From: Alviniconcha marisindica
Lineage: Eukaryota; Mollusca; Gastropoda; Provannidae
NCBI GenBank assembly: GCA_018857735.1
Contig: JABMCL010003296.1
Span: 185,001 to 249,000 of the forward strand
DNA: 64,000 nucleotides
Direction of reading: 5' to 3'
Notes under the pieces: model-generated
Told to the model about the DNA's origin: nothing
Database searches by the model: none
What the model saw: only the letters and a program-made list of their open reading frames with translations
Shown here: positions 1 to 11,969 of the stretch, piece after piece
Layout of the letters: the number at the start of each line of letters is the position of its first letter
Numbering within the stretch: position 1 is the first letter of the stretch
Program-made: the position numbers and the translations under genes

Positions 1-160
1 GCAGAGCCCTGGGAGACACCAACGGAGCACGGCGATTACAGCCGCAGCACAGGCCCTTGGTCCTCTGGCCGCTCAGGAACTTGCACAGCTCACCAAGACC
101 TCGCTGAGCTTTCGGCGTGTAGGCGTTGATATTGCTTAGCAACAGAACAAGGTGAGATAT
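1..160 (-). CDS. Possible partial exon of a neighbouring minus-strand gene
   Basis: On the minus strand the frame starting at 160 stays open to the window edge (53 codons). It reads like ordinary protein, for example LVLLLSNINAYTPKAQRG followed by a Cys-rich stretch (LCCGC). A minus-strand AG at 162-161 (context tgtacag) could be its acceptor. The + strand also has an open frame (2-136) ending in TAG, so strand choice is uncertain. I recognise no domain. About 10 residues of this exon reappear, in diverged form, in the right arm of the inverted repeat at 2,565-2,606. An open frame of this length is not rare by chance, so this is a weak call. Confidence 0.25.
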   Translation of the reverse strand, partial: MSHLVLLLSNINAYTPKAQRGLGELCKFLSGQRTKGLCCGCNRRAPLVSPRAL

Positions 161-427
161 CTGTACACTTTGTTGTGTGTGTGTGGGGGGGGGGGGGGAG
201 TATGTTGGTATGTGTCGTGTGTATGTGTGGTTGTGTGTGTTTGTGTGTGTGTGTGTGTTGTGTGTGTGTGTGTGTGGTTGTGTGTGTGTGTGTGTGTGTG
301 GTGTGTGGAGGGGGGGGTCACTTTCCAAGGTGATACGCGCGCAGCATGCAACACACCACACACCACACCACACACCAACACACACACACACACACCACAC
401 CACACACACACCAACACACACACACAC

Positions 428-463
<36 letters not shown>

Positions 464-1536
464 ACACCCACCACCCGCACGCACGCACCACCGCACCGCA
501 ACGCACACCCACACGCGCGCATGCACGCACACACACACTACCACATACACCACACCACAACACCACACACACACACCACACAACCACACACCACACACAC
601 ACACAACACACACACCACACACAAACCACACCCCACCAACCTGCACGCACCACGCACACCGCACGCCGCACTTACGCACTTAGCACCACACCGCGCTGCA
701 GCACACACACACATACGCACATCACCCACTCACAACACACACACACACACCACACCACAACACAACACACACACACACACACACCAACACACAGTCAGGC
801 TGAGCTGAATGCTTGCACACAGACACACGTCGCACGTACGCACTGTCACTACCCGCACTGCCGCATTACTGCACTTACGGAATTGCGTTGTCAGTGTGGG
901 AGGGGGTCAACACACCGAGCACATACGCACATACACCACATGCCAACGTCACACACACACACACACACACACACCACACACACACACCACCACACACACA
1001 CACACCACACACACACACACACCACCACACACACACACCACACACACACACACACCACACACCACACACATCACCGTCACAACACACACACACACCACAC
1101 CACACACACACACACACCACACACACACACACACACACACGCACACACACACATCACACACACACACACAACACACACACACACACACCACACACACACA
1201 CACACACACACGCCGCACCCACACACCACACACACACCGCACCACCACATACACACCACCACACACACCCACATCACACACACACACACATACTCACATC
1301 ACACACACACACACACACACACCACACCACACACACACACACACACACCACACACACACACACCACACACACACACCACACACACACACACACACCACAC
1401 CACACACACACACACACCACACGCTCGCACGCACGCACGCACACCCGCACGCGCACTTACGCACTTACGCACACACTCGCGCGCATGCACGCACCACACA
1501 CATACGCACATACACACACACTCACATACACGCACA

Positions 1537-1595
<59 letters not shown>

Positions 1596-1913
1596 ACACA
1601 CACACACACACACACCTCGAGCACCACACAGCACTCACAGACACTTACACTCTACACCACACATCACACCATGCACTCACAACACACATACGCACATCAC
1701 ATCAACACAAACCTCACACACACACACACACACACACACCACACACCACACACACACACACCACACATCCACACCACACACAAAACCACACACACACACA
1801 CACACACCACACACACACACAACACACACCACACACACACACCACATCACACACATCACACGCACACACACCACACACACACACACACCACCGTCACACA
1901 CCACACACACACA

Positions 1914-1954
<41 letters not shown>

Positions 1955-2003
1955 ACACACACACACACACACACACACCGACACACAACACACACACCAC
2001 ACA

Positions 2004-2036
<33 letters not shown>

Positions 2037-2050
2037 CACACACCAACACA

Positions 2051-2104
<54 letters not shown>

Positions 2105-2136
2105 AACTCACACACCACCCAACACACACACCCACA

Positions 2137-2221
<85 letters not shown>

Positions 2222-2498
2222 CACACACACACACACACACAACCACACACACACACACACAACACCCGTCACACACACGACCACACCACACACATACACA
2301 CACACCACACACACACACCACACACACCCCCACACACACACACAACCACACACACCCCACACACACACACACACACCACACCACACCACACACACCCACA
2401 CACCACACAACTCCACACACACACACACACACACCACACACACACACCCCACACACACACCCACACACCACACACACACACACCACACACACACACAC

Positions 2499-2566
<68 letters not shown>

Positions 2567-2606
2567 GTATAGACACATCACCTTGTTCTATTGCTAAGCA
2601 ATGTCA
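127..2606. repeat. Imperfect inverted repeat arms (127-168 and 2565-2606) enclosing the GT/CA array
   Basis: Bases 127-168 and the reverse complement of 2565-2606 match at roughly 35 of 42 positions, sharing the block tgcttagcaa and the block agaacaaggtga. The left arm runs into a GT-rich stretch and the right arm is preceded by a CA-rich stretch, so the whole 2.4 kb is an inverted arrangement that could fold back on itself. Either an inverted duplication or a fold-back assembly artefact could produce this; the arms have diverged, which favours a real and fairly old duplication. Confidence 0.75.
169..2564. repeat. Giant interrupted GT / CA microsatellite
   Basis: A G/T-rich part (169-316, with a poly-G run) is followed by a C/A part of about 2.2 kb (346-2564). 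It is built from CA runs broken by CAC and CCA slips. Non-repeat islands rich in CG sit at about 475-530, 655-705, 805-950, 1425-1510 and 1612-1680. The long open frames of alternating Thr-His or Val-Cys are a by-product of the dinucleotide and are not genes. Confidence 0.95.
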
Positions 2607-2984
2607 ATGTTCAATGATATTTATAACATTTAAACACCACAAACGCGTGTTAAGCACAGTGTAGTTTAATTCTTTTATAGAACTGTTTCGATATTTTATG
2701 AAAACAAGGTTAATGCATGATACCCTTATACAGATGTTTGAGATTGACTGAATGATGATAAATATACCTCTGAAACAGAAACGTATACAAGGGGAGGAAT
2801 AGAAAACCAACTTACACCGGATCCAGATCCCTCTCTCTCCCCCCCCCCCCCCCCCCTCCAAAAAACAAAACAAAAAACGTTTAAAATAATTTACTGTATT
2901 TATTTAAAACTCCTATCCCCTAAAATCACACATACATGTTGTAACTGTGATCGCATTACTTCGCTTGTCAGAACAAACAGTAGG
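2607..2984. other. Unique AT-rich spacer
   Basis: I see no gene or repeat unit here apart from an 18-base poly-C run after CT repeats near 2830-2857. Confidence 0.6.
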
Positions 2985-3148
2985 GGAAGGACCTATTCCC
3001 CCACCTCCATACCCCCTTCCCCACTTCTCCCCGTCCCTAATAAGCCTTATGGTTTCTATGGACGTTAAGCACCATGTTCTTCTCCCCGTCCCTAATAAGC
3101 CTTATGGTTTCTGTGGACGCTAAGCACCAAGTTTACTTGCTTAAAACA
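2985..3148 (+). repeat. Truncated SINE 3' tails, two copies
   Basis: Two consecutive copies of the tail block that reads cttctccccgtccctaataa, then ggtttctgtggacg and ttaagcacca, the second ending in tttacttgc. The same block ends the full SINE at 40,618-40,925. These are 3' ends without a tRNA-like head, lying directly 5' of the next SINE copy. Confidence 0.7.
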
Positions 3149-3387
3149 GTGAACCCGTTTGGCCCAGCGGTACGGCGTTAGGCTGGTAAGCAGAAGGGCC
3201 TCGACTCGAAATCGTTTCGGCTCTCCTTTCTCTTCAAAAAGGTGGTTTGTGGACAGTCTTGTGACTTTGTCCCTCACAGTTAATGAAACGTTAAAATGGC
3301 TCTCATCGCTGCCCATCTTAATGCAGGAGTCATTCTGGTGATGACAGTGTAGTAATAGGTATATGATCTCCCTCTTCCCCCCTCCCG

Positions 3388-3419
<32 letters not shown>

Positions 3420-3431
3420 CCTCTCCCCCCT
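3149..3431 (+). mobile_element. tRNA-derived SINE, head and body
   Basis: The head contains tggcccagcgg (A-box-like) and, about 35 bases on, a degenerate B box (cgactcgaaat where the other copy has ggttcgatacc). The body (cggctctcctttctcttcaa onward) matches the copy at 40.6 kb almost base for base, with small indels. A 30-base poly-C run interrupts the 3' part at about 3389-3418. No target-site duplication could be assigned because the tail continues into a tandem array. Confidence 0.8.
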
Positions 3432-3905
3432 CTTCTCCCCGTCCCTAATAAGCCGTATGGTTTCTGTGGACCTTAAGTACCATGTTTACTTACACTTCCA
3501 TACGCCCTCCCCCGCTTCTCCCCGTTCCTAATAAGCCTTATGGTTTCTGTGGACGTTAAGCACCATGTTTACTTACTTATCCACCTCCATACCCCGCTTC
3601 TCCCCGTTCCTAATAAGCCTTATGGTTTCTGTGGACGTTAAGCACCATGTTTACTTACTTATCCACCTCCCTACCCCCTTCTCCCCGTCCCTAATAAGCC
3701 TTATGGTTTCTGTGGACGTTAAGCACCATGTTTACTTACTTATCCACCTCCATACCCCCTTCTCCCCGTCCCTAATAAGCCGTATGGTTTCTGTGGACGT
3801 TAAGCACCATGTTTACTTACTTATCCACCTCCATACCCCCTTCTCCCCGTCCCTAATAAGCCGTATGGTTTCTGTGGACGTTAAGCACCATGTTTACTTA
3901 CTTTC
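3432..3905 (+). repeat. Tandem amplification of the SINE tail (about 82 bp, 6 copies)
   Basis: The unit is the SINE 3' end (ccgtccctaataagcc ... gttaagcaccatgtttactt acttatccacctccatacccc). It is repeated head to tail about six times with few differences, ending at a final tttacttactttc. The SINE at 40.6 kb has this block only once, so the amplification happened after insertion here. Confidence 0.85.
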
Positions 3906-4110
3906 AGCGAGCCTGAAATGATAAAATGGTTCTGGTGAAACTGGATCACACAGTGAAACTTGGAAATAAAGATTTACGATACGAGATGGGCGTACTTGCC
4001 TAACGCACTGGCTGGATAGCGTAATTGTTTACTCTGTTTTCTTACCCATAGGCACTCGATTTACCACTGTCACGCGCACCTTTGAAATATAACGACTAGC
4101 TTCCATCACT
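3906..4110. other. Unique spacer
   Basis: No gene or repeat structure visible. Confidence 0.5.
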
Positions 4111-4388
<278 letters not shown>

Positions 4389-4588
4389 GTAATTCTGTCC
4401 ATTTATCCTCCAACTGATGAATGACCGTTGGGATTAGGTGTGTTAGTTTATCGTCCACTTATGGACTTCCACTGGCACAAACTGTGCAGTACTTTTCTAA
4501 TATGAACGTCATTTTTTGTGTAGATAGTAGTAGACGTTGTTGTCTGCTAGCAGCCGTTGTCAAATGCTTAGGGCTACTCGGTGCGTGT

Positions 4589-4637
4589 TCATTTTTATCA
4601 TTATTATTATCATCATCACCATCATCATTATCATTAA
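4589..4637. repeat. ATT/ATC trinucleotide microsatellite
   Basis: Runs of tta and tca triplets (ttattattatcatcatcacc type). Simple repeat just ahead of the 41-bp array. Confidence 0.85.
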
Positions 4638-4639
4638 TG

Positions 4640-5772
4640 TATCTTCCTCTTAATGACTGACCGTTGGAAGTCCGTCAGTTTCCCCTCCAGTAGGTGAGTG
4701 GCCGTTGGAAGTCCGTCAGTTTCCCCTCCAGTAGGTGAGTGGCCGTTGAGTCTTCATTCCCTCCAGTAGTAGTGACCGTGGGGTTGTATCTCTCCAATGG
4801 TATTGACCGTTGGAAGTCCGTCAGTTTCCCCTCCAGTAGGTGAGTGGCCGTTGGAAGTCTGTCAGTTTCTCCTCCAGTAGGTGAGTGGCCGTTGGGAGTC
4901 TGTCAGTTTCTCCTCCAATGGATGATTGACCGTTAGGAGTCTGTCAGTTTCTCCTCCAATGGATGATTGACCGTTGGGAGTCTGTCAGTTTCTCCTCCAA
5001 TGGATGATTGACCGTTGGAGTCTGTCAGTTTATCCGCTGTTGATGATTGACCGTTGGAAGTCTGTCAGTTTCTCCTCCAATGGATGATTGACCGTTGGAA
5101 GTCTGTCAGTTTTCCTCCAATGGATGATTGACCGTTGGGAGTCTGTCAGTTTCTCCTCCAATGGATGATTGACCGTTGGAAGTCTGTCAGTTTCTCCTCC
5201 AATGGATGATTGACCGTTGGGAGTCTGTCAGTTTCTCCTCCAATGGATGATTGACCGTTGGAAGTCTGTCAGTTTCTCCTCCAATGGATGATTGACCGTT
5301 GGGAGTCTGTCAGTTTCTCCTCCAATGTTGATTGGATTGACCGTTGGGAAGTCTGTCAGTTTCTCCTCCAATGGATGACTGACCGTTGGGAGTCTGTCAG
5401 TTTCTCCTCCAATGGATGATTGACCGTTGGGAGTGTGTCAGTTTATCCTACTGTTGATTATTGACCGTTGGAAGTCTGTCAGTTTCTCCTCCAATGGATG
5501 ACTGACCGTTGGGAGTCTGTCAGTTTCTCCTCCAATGGATGATTGACCGTTGGGAGTGTGTCAGTTTATCCTACTGTTGATTATTGACCGTTGGAAGTCT
5601 GTCAGTTTCTCCTCCAATGGATGACTGACCGTTGGGAGTCTGTCAGTTTCTCCTCCAATGGATGATTGACCGTTGGGAGTGTGTCAGTTTATCCTACTGT
5701 TGATTATTGACCGTTGGAAGTCTGTCAGTTTCTCCTCCAATGGATGACTGACCGTTGGGAGTCTGTCAGTTT
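4640..5772. repeat. 41-bp minisatellite A with a 123-bp higher-order unit
   Basis: Unit: ctgtcagtttctcctccaat followed by ggatgattgaccgttgggag and t, about 27 copies; two relics lie at 4397-4455. From 5433 the array is organised in blocks of three units: the variant gtgtgtcagtttatcctact recurs at 5433, 5556 and 5679, exactly 123 bases apart. No coding potential is apparent. Confidence 0.95.
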
Positions 5773-6415
5773 GCCGGCTGTTGCTCTGTGGCTGAAAGCG
5801 CTCCGTTTGCAAGCGGGTTGCCCGAGTTAATTTACGTAAGTATATCGACGAGGTCTCTGCTTGTCCGCTGGGCAGATGAATGGATGCACTGATTGACTGA
5901 CCGCTGTGATCGCGGCCACACTGTCGTTTATTTACCCACCATGCAAAGCGGGGAGTGGGGGGGGGGGGGGTAGACATAATCATGGCAGCAAGGGGGTAGC
6001 CGTGAGAGTGGGCCTTGTTACTACAGGTCTGTTGTCACAGAGCACAGAGCACAGTGCCCGGCCACCTGGGGTGCCTTACTTCCGGTCAGCGAGAAACATC
6101 AGCGCTCGGTATCATTACCTAAAGTCGTTGGGGGAGGGCCGATCGAGATTTGTCCATTTTAAAATGCATTCTGTGCTTTACTTGCCACCTACTCCGCTGT
6201 GTTTCTTCTTCTTCTTCTTCTGTTAATGACCAACAGCCACAAAGCTGGCCATTACTGTCATTTTTAGTGCCTGCCGGGTTATTTGGGTGTTTCCATAGCC
6301 CACCGAACTCTGACATGGACTACAGGATCTTTAACGTCCGTATGGGATCTTTTCGCATGCGTATGCACACGGAGGGACCTCGGTTTATAGTCTCATACGT
6401 AGCTGCTCTGGTGCC
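5773..6415. other. Mostly unique DNA between the two 41-bp arrays
   Basis: Contains an 11-base G run near 5960 and a short CTT microsatellite at 6207-6222. The part around 6310-6390 (atctttaacgtccgtatggg and following) looks like a dispersed repeat fragment, but I cannot define its ends. Confidence 0.4.
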
Positions 6416-7616
6416 TTATGAAGGGGTGGAGGGGTCACCATACACTAGGGAACTCTTTATGAAGGGGTGGAGGGGTCACCATACACTAGGAAACTCTTTA
6501 TGAAGGGGTGGAGGGGTCACCGTACACTAGGGAACTCTTTATGAAGGGGTGGAGGTGGTCACCATACACTAGGGAACTCTTTATGAAGGGGTGGAGGTGG
6601 TCACCGTACACTAGGGAACTCTTTATGAAGGGGTGGAGGGGTCACCATACACTAGGGAACTCTTTATGAAGGGGTGGAGGGGTCACCATACACTAGGGAA
6701 CTCTTTATGAATGGGTGGAGGGGTCACCGTACACTAGGGAACTCTTTATGAAGGGGTGGAGGGGTCACCGTACACTAGGGAACTCTTTATGAAGAGATGG
6801 AGGGGTCACCGTACACTAGGGAACTCTTTATGAATGGGTGGAGGGGTCACCATACACTAGGGAACTCTTTATGAAGGGGTGGACGGGTCAATATACACTA
6901 GTGAACTCTGTATGAAGCAGAGGGGGGGGGGGGGGGGGTCACCATACACTAGGGAACTCTGTATGAAGGGGTGCAGGGGTCACCGTACACCAGGGAACTC
7001 CTTATGAAGGGGTGGAGGGGTCACCGTACACCAGGGAACTCCTTATGAAGGGGTGGAGGGGTCACCATACACTAGGGAACTCTGTATGAAGGGGTGGAGG
7101 GGTCACCATACACTAGGGGACTCTTTATGAAGGGGTGGAGGGGTCACCATACACTAGGAAACTCTTTATGAAGGGGTGGAGGGGTCACCATACACTAGGG
7201 AACTCTGTATGAAGGGGTGGAGGGGTCACCATAGACTAGGGAACTCTTTAAGAAGGGGTGGAAGGGTTACCATACACTAGGGAACTCCTTATGAAGGGGT
7301 GCAGGGGTCACTATACACTAGGGAACTCTTTATGAAGGGGTGAAGGGGTCACCGTACACTAGGGAACTCCTTATGAAGGGGTGCAGGGGTCACTATACAC
7401 TAGGGAACTCTTTATGAAGGGGTGAAGGGGTCACCGTACACCAGGGAACTCCTTATGAAGGGGTGAAGGGGTCACCGTACACTAGGGAACTCCTTATGAA
7501 GGGGTGCAGGGGTCACTATACACTAGGGAACTCTTTATGAAGGGGTGAAGGGGTCACCGTACACCAGGGAACTCCTTATGAAGGGGTGGAAGGGTCACCG
7601 TACACTAGGGAACTCT
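6416..7616. repeat. 41-bp minisatellite B
   Basis: Unit: tatgaaggggtggaggggtc followed by accatacactagggaactct and t, about 29 copies. A-to-G variants (accatac/accgtac) are scattered. Near 7290-7590 the variants gcaggggtcactatac and gaaggggtcaccgtac alternate regularly. The sequence is unrelated to array A although the period is the same. The + strand is G-rich. Confidence 0.95.
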
Positions 7617-7649
7617 CTGTGACGTCATCGTGTCCCGGAGTTTAGGAAA

Positions 7650-7898
7650 GTGTGTGTTGTGTTTCAGTGCTATGAATGGTTCTGGTCCTGCTTACCTCTC
7701 AACTGCTACATTTCCAAACTCCGTCTCATACACTACGCTCTTTTTCTGAAACTCCAACAATATGGAATTAACTCGCACAAGACCTTAGACAATGCTCAAC
7801 CCTATCATCTCAGTTTTAAAGCCAAACTGAAAACATTCCTCTCCGTCCTCACAGTATTTCCGCCCTAACTAATATCAATACCCAGTTTCTGCTACAGA

Positions 7899-7905
<7 letters not shown>
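7650..7905 (+). mobile_element. LINE remnant: end of reverse-transcriptase ORF plus 3' UTR start
   Basis: Read across two stops and a shift, 7738-7850 resembles the C-terminal signature of many non-LTR reverse transcriptases: a TPTIWN segment, then a leucine-rich loop and FKAKLKTFL. After the ORF end, ctaactaatatcaataccca matches the stretch after the same remnant at 28.74 kb, which supports a shared element 3' end. It is decayed and not functional. Confidence 0.55.
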
Positions 7906-7950
<45 letters not shown>

Positions 7951-7951
7951 T

Positions 7952-8014
<63 letters not shown>

Positions 8015-8117
8015 TCAATTTATGATAGACACAAAGCAGTAAACTGAGTGGGAAGCTGTGTGCGTGTGTGAAATCAATTTATGATACACACAAAGCAGTA
8101 AACTGAGTGGGAAGCTG
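7902..8117. repeat. GT array followed by a 57-bp direct duplication
   Basis: GT repeats (7902-8011) run into two copies of a block starting gtgtgaaatcaatttatgat and ending agtgggaagctgt (about 8008-8061 and 8065-8117), separated by a short GT remnant. A replication-slippage duplication of the array edge. Confidence 0.85.
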
Positions 8118-8404
8118 TCACGCGGTCGCAGCTCGCCGAGACAACGCGGAGTAAATCAAACGCTAACCCCTGGCGCCGACTCGCAGTCGCGATGACGTGT
8201 TCTAGTATCTCACTGAGCTTACCCAATACAGCTCTGTGTTTATGGCTGATTTCTATCGATTACGCACGACTCGCACGTGGCGAGAGACAGCATCCGCTTT
8301 TGGTCCGACGAGGGATAACAAGACGTCACGTCGCAAAAGCACTGAAATGTTTAAAAACATTTTTGAAAGTAATTTTGTCTGATTCGAAATGACCGACTGA
8401 TAAA

Positions 8405-8418
8405 GTGTGTGTGTTGTG

Positions 8419-8475
<57 letters not shown>

Positions 8476-8489
8476 GTGAAATGCTGCTG

Positions 8490-8557
<68 letters not shown>

Positions 8558-8591
8558 TGTGTGCGCGCGCGGGCGGCGCGCGTGTGTTCGT

Positions 8592-8646
<55 letters not shown>
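8405..8646. repeat. Interrupted GT microsatellite
   Basis: Three GT blocks separated by gaaatgctgctgactc and by a CG-rich island gcgcgcgcgggcggcgcgcg at 8564-8583. Predicted Val-Cys and Thr-His open frames here are repeat artefacts. Confidence 0.9.
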
Positions 8647-8647
<1 letters not shown>

Positions 8648-9159
8648 ATTTTAATGCACTGTTTGACACTTTATAACTTCAAACGTGTAAACTAGTGCCC
8701 TGTGATTTACTGATTTTGTCTTGTCTTTGGAATATGCCTGTGTGTCTGTGGGTATGATTGCCGCAACGATGCGCAGGTTACGTCAAATGTTCTTTTGAAT
8801 GATGAGCCGGTATCAAGAATGAAAATATTGTAGTACTCGTCGCTCGGCCGGGACTGACAAGGTTCGGTTCAGTTCAGTGTTGCTCTACGTCCACAGAGAC
8901 CGTACGGACTAGTAGGGACGGGGAGCCCAGGACGGCCACCTCGACTTTCACACAGCTCCTGAGCTCTGACAGAAACAAAATCATGTTCTGATGTTTTATG
9001 TTGAGTTTTGCAACACCCGCCGGCGGGGAGGTGAGCCAATGAATAGATCGATTTTCCGCTGACTGACAGTCGGCTACCCGAGGCAGATAGCCTGTCGGCA
9101 ACATTAAAAATAACTTTTAATTTTGTTTATAACGTTGATTTTCAGATTTTCAGGTGGAG

Positions 9160-9590
9160 TTTATGTACGGTGTATTTACTCGTATGCTACATACAGGTGA
9201 GAGTCAAGTTACTGTTGTGCTTGTGTGACGTTCGCCCTGGTATAACTGTAATGGTTGACTGACTGGGCGTAAAACACCAACTTACTTGTGTGACGTTCGC
9301 CCTGGTATAACTGTAATGGTTGACTGACTGGGCGTAAAACACCAACTTACTTGTGTGACGTTCGCCCTGGTATAACTGTAATGGTTGACTGACTGGGCGT
9401 AAAACACCAACTTACTTGTGTGACGTTCGCCCTGGTATAACTGTAATGGTTGACTGACTGGGCGTAAAACACCAACTTACTTGTGTGACGTTCTCCCTGG
9501 TATAACTGTAATGGTTGACTGACTGGGCGTAAAACACCAACTTACTTGTGTGACGTCTTTCGAGCGCTAATTAACTTACTTGTTTGTAGC
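9160..9590 (+). mobile_element. Short interspersed repeat with tail unit amplified five times (65 bp)
   Basis: Five copies of a 65-bp unit beginning cgccctggtataactgtaat and containing gactgggcgtaaaacaccaa cttactt. The same tail is present once at about 46,150-46,215. The left flank (ctcgtatgctacatacaggtga) and right flank (tttcgagcgctaattaact) match a single-copy relative at 30,600-30,695. I infer a SINE-like element whose 3' tail was tandemly amplified. Confidence 0.7.
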
Positions 9591-9599
9591 CCGGATAAC

Positions 9600-9750
9600 T
9601 TGAAAACAAAACAAGTGAGCTCCTTGTCTCCGGCTTCGGGCCAACGACTTTCGTTTGCGGTGATGGCGTAATAATAATGAACATTTCTTCAGCGCCCTAT
9701 CTCCAGCTGCAGATCGCCTCGCAATGGCAACTAAAAGACGATGACTACTA
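9600..9750. repeat. Possible LINE/SINE 3' tail fragment
   Basis: The stretch gtaataataatgaacatttc ttcagcgccctatct resembles the 'AATAATAATG...AGCGC' ends common in invertebrate retroelements. No ends or duplications found. Confidence 0.3.
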
Positions 9751-10756
9751 CAGGATAATGCACAAACCCGGCCTGACATATAGGGTAAATAACTGATGCG
9801 CAATATGCATGTGCACAGGCATTTCAGTTTCATTTAACCCTCAACAGACATATATGAACCAGCAAATGTTAGCATCCCTATGCGGCCCACGCCGGCCTTG
9901 AATGAAAAATTACATATTTATTTGACGGAACTAAGTTGAGTTTTTAAAACAGCTGATTTGAAAGCGTTGATGGAAACGGACTAGTGGCATGCCTGACAGT
10001 GATGACGGGTTGTGTGAGAGTTTGTTCCAGACTGTAAGACCTTCAGTGACTGATATGCAAAAGAGCGCTGGCTAGATGACTTTGTTTTGACAGAAGGGAT
10101 TTGAAACAGACGCGTCAGTGTCAGAGGATGAACGCAGCTGTCGGGAAGGAACTAACATAAATCTTGAGGGTGTCAGCAGGGTATTGAGCCGGACTGACTT
10201 GACCCAATCAGTAACACTGAGAAGAGGAACACATGTGATGGAGGAACGTTTGCCGGACCGTGATTGGAGAGCCAGTGCCGCGGCGTATACAGAGGCATTT
10301 TTATTTTCAATTTTTATTTTTTAATGCTCATATTCTGATGACCGGAAGACTACTCGGGCTGCGTTGTTGGATTTTTCTGTGGAGTTTCCCGAGTCAGTAG
10401 ATGCTTCACGACTGAGTGAGTAGCGGCTGAGCCAGCCAACAAGCCTCCGTAAGCAACTGACGTGGACGGTAAGAAAAACGCCTGATACAATCTGGGCCGG
10501 TTATCTGTTACAAACTTACTGTTATTTGAGCACTAACCAGACCTATGGCGTAATCAATACATGGCATTGGTTCAGTGGAGGAAGTGGCCGCCACCGACCG
10601 ACCGTGACTGAGTGATGAATCGCCGCTAAGCGGTCAAACCGCAGCCGTTCAGTACTCACGAGTATGACAATTGGTTGAGAATCGGCGACGCTAGACTATG
10701 ACTGATATTAGTGACAGTCTTCCTCGATTTTCACGGTATTAAGCCCTGTGCCGAAA

Positions 10757-10757
10757 G

Positions 10758-10791
<34 letters not shown>

Positions 10792-10792
10792 A
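10757..10792. repeat. Poly-G tract, about 30 bases
   Basis: One of roughly a dozen long G or C homopolymers in the window, all outside coding exons. Confidence 0.95.
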
Positions 10793-11270
10793 ATGTGTGG
10801 GTGTGGCGACCACGCCTCCCGGCTCCGTAAACTGCAGACGATGCCGAAGCTGCGGGTATGGCGGGCAACATGCATACCTGCCATCGACTGACATTTCATT
10901 GCTAGCAACTTGCTGTTGTGCTACGACAGAAAAGAAACCCAACGACTAGATTTGCTTTCGCTTTTTCTCATGAGCAATGCAGAAATAGCAGCGCGGACTT
11001 CGTTTCAATGATATCTTGCGTCACCAAATCCGCGCACTTTGTGAACAGTCCAGTGCGATGTAGCAGACGACAGTTTGGTTCGGCCAAAGTTTATGCAAAT
11101 ACAAAACAACAGAACAACTACATATATTATCTTTCAGTGATATTTGAAGATGAACACTCTTTTCAGTGTTCGCTGATACATATCGTTGATAAATATCGGT
11201 CTGAAGAGAATTATAGGTTTATTCTAAAGAAGCTCTAAAACGCAAACCTCTGGGTCATTCACGCGAAAGA

Positions 11271-11320
11271 ATTCTACTTCCTGTGACGTCACACTGTAGT
11301 AGTCTGCCATTTTCCTAGAA
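11271..11320 (+). promoter_or_regulatory. Probable TATA-less promoter core (ETS, CRE, YY1-like sites)
   Basis: Within 35 bases lie acttcctg (ETS-type, 11276-11283), a perfect palindromic CRE TGACGTCA (11284-11291) and gccattttcc (YY1-like, 11306-11315). This trio is typical of broadly expressed, TATA-less promoters. No TATA box is visible. It sits at the 3' edge of CpG-rich DNA, just ahead of strongly CpG-depleted DNA, and about 300 bases upstream of a consensus splice donor. CRE octamers also occur near 7620 and 16507, so the motif alone proves nothing; the combination is what supports the call. Confidence 0.5.
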
Positions 11321-11611
11321 GAAAGTGAGCGAAGGTGTAGTTTTTCTCACGTTCCTTCCACTGTATTCTTACAGCTGTGCTGAATTTTGGAAAATATTTC
11401 GAGGTGAAGTGATAGGTACATGAAATCTGAAAGTTTGGAGACGCTGAAGATGGCAGAAAGTATAAGTTTGTGAATCGCAAGTGTCCGATTACTCTGTCCA
11501 TTTTAGCATCGCTCAGCGTGGGTCTTTTGGCTGATGTATCTATTTAGGGCATTACCCGTTCTGTTTCTCCTCTGGACCTAAAAGGAAAGAAACAACATAT
11601 CTAGACACTGG
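11310..11611 (+). other. Candidate non-coding first exon of the R3HDM-like gene
   Basis: The start is set loosely by the promoter motifs and the end by a perfect donor, actgg|gtaagt, at 11612. There is no long open frame on the + strand. The first recognised coding exon (25102) begins with a clear splice acceptor 19 bases before its ATG, so at least one upstream 5' UTR exon must exist. This is the best candidate I can see in the window, and linking it to the gene would make intron 1 about 13.5 kb. Confidence 0.4.
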
Positions 11612-11969
11612 GTAAGTGATTAATTAATCTTTTTTCTATGCTGTTTTAAACGTAAAAGTCTGTTGTGGTTTGGCGTCCAAGTCCTCGAGAGGAAGACCTG
11701 ACTTCACGTGGTCTATATTGGATAAAAATTATCTCCTTCAAAAATAGATTGTTAAGTGTATGCGTACTTATTTAGATTTGTAATGTCCACACTAGCAATA
11801 ATTGTTGTATAAAACATTGTTTGACAATATTTTATTCGGTGTGTATCACTGTATGCAGGTAGAACGCACGAGCGCCCATTATACGTTGACCTCATTTAGG
11901 TTGAACGGAGCCCGTGACTGTTGTGATGGTGATTTTGTTTTGACATCATGATGTGTTGCAATACTGACA

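Noticed and set aside
136..2664. Open frames of up to 772 residues made of Thr-His or Val-Cys
   Set aside because: They are translations of CA/GT dinucleotide repeats in several frames and on both strands; no other composition or start context.
4640..7616. CRISPR-like regular repeats
   Set aside because: Units are contiguous with no unique spacers, in an animal nuclear context with spliced genes; these are minisatellites.
10918..11238. 106-residue + strand frame upstream of the promoter
   Set aside because: No conserved motif, no splice or start support; length is within chance for this region.
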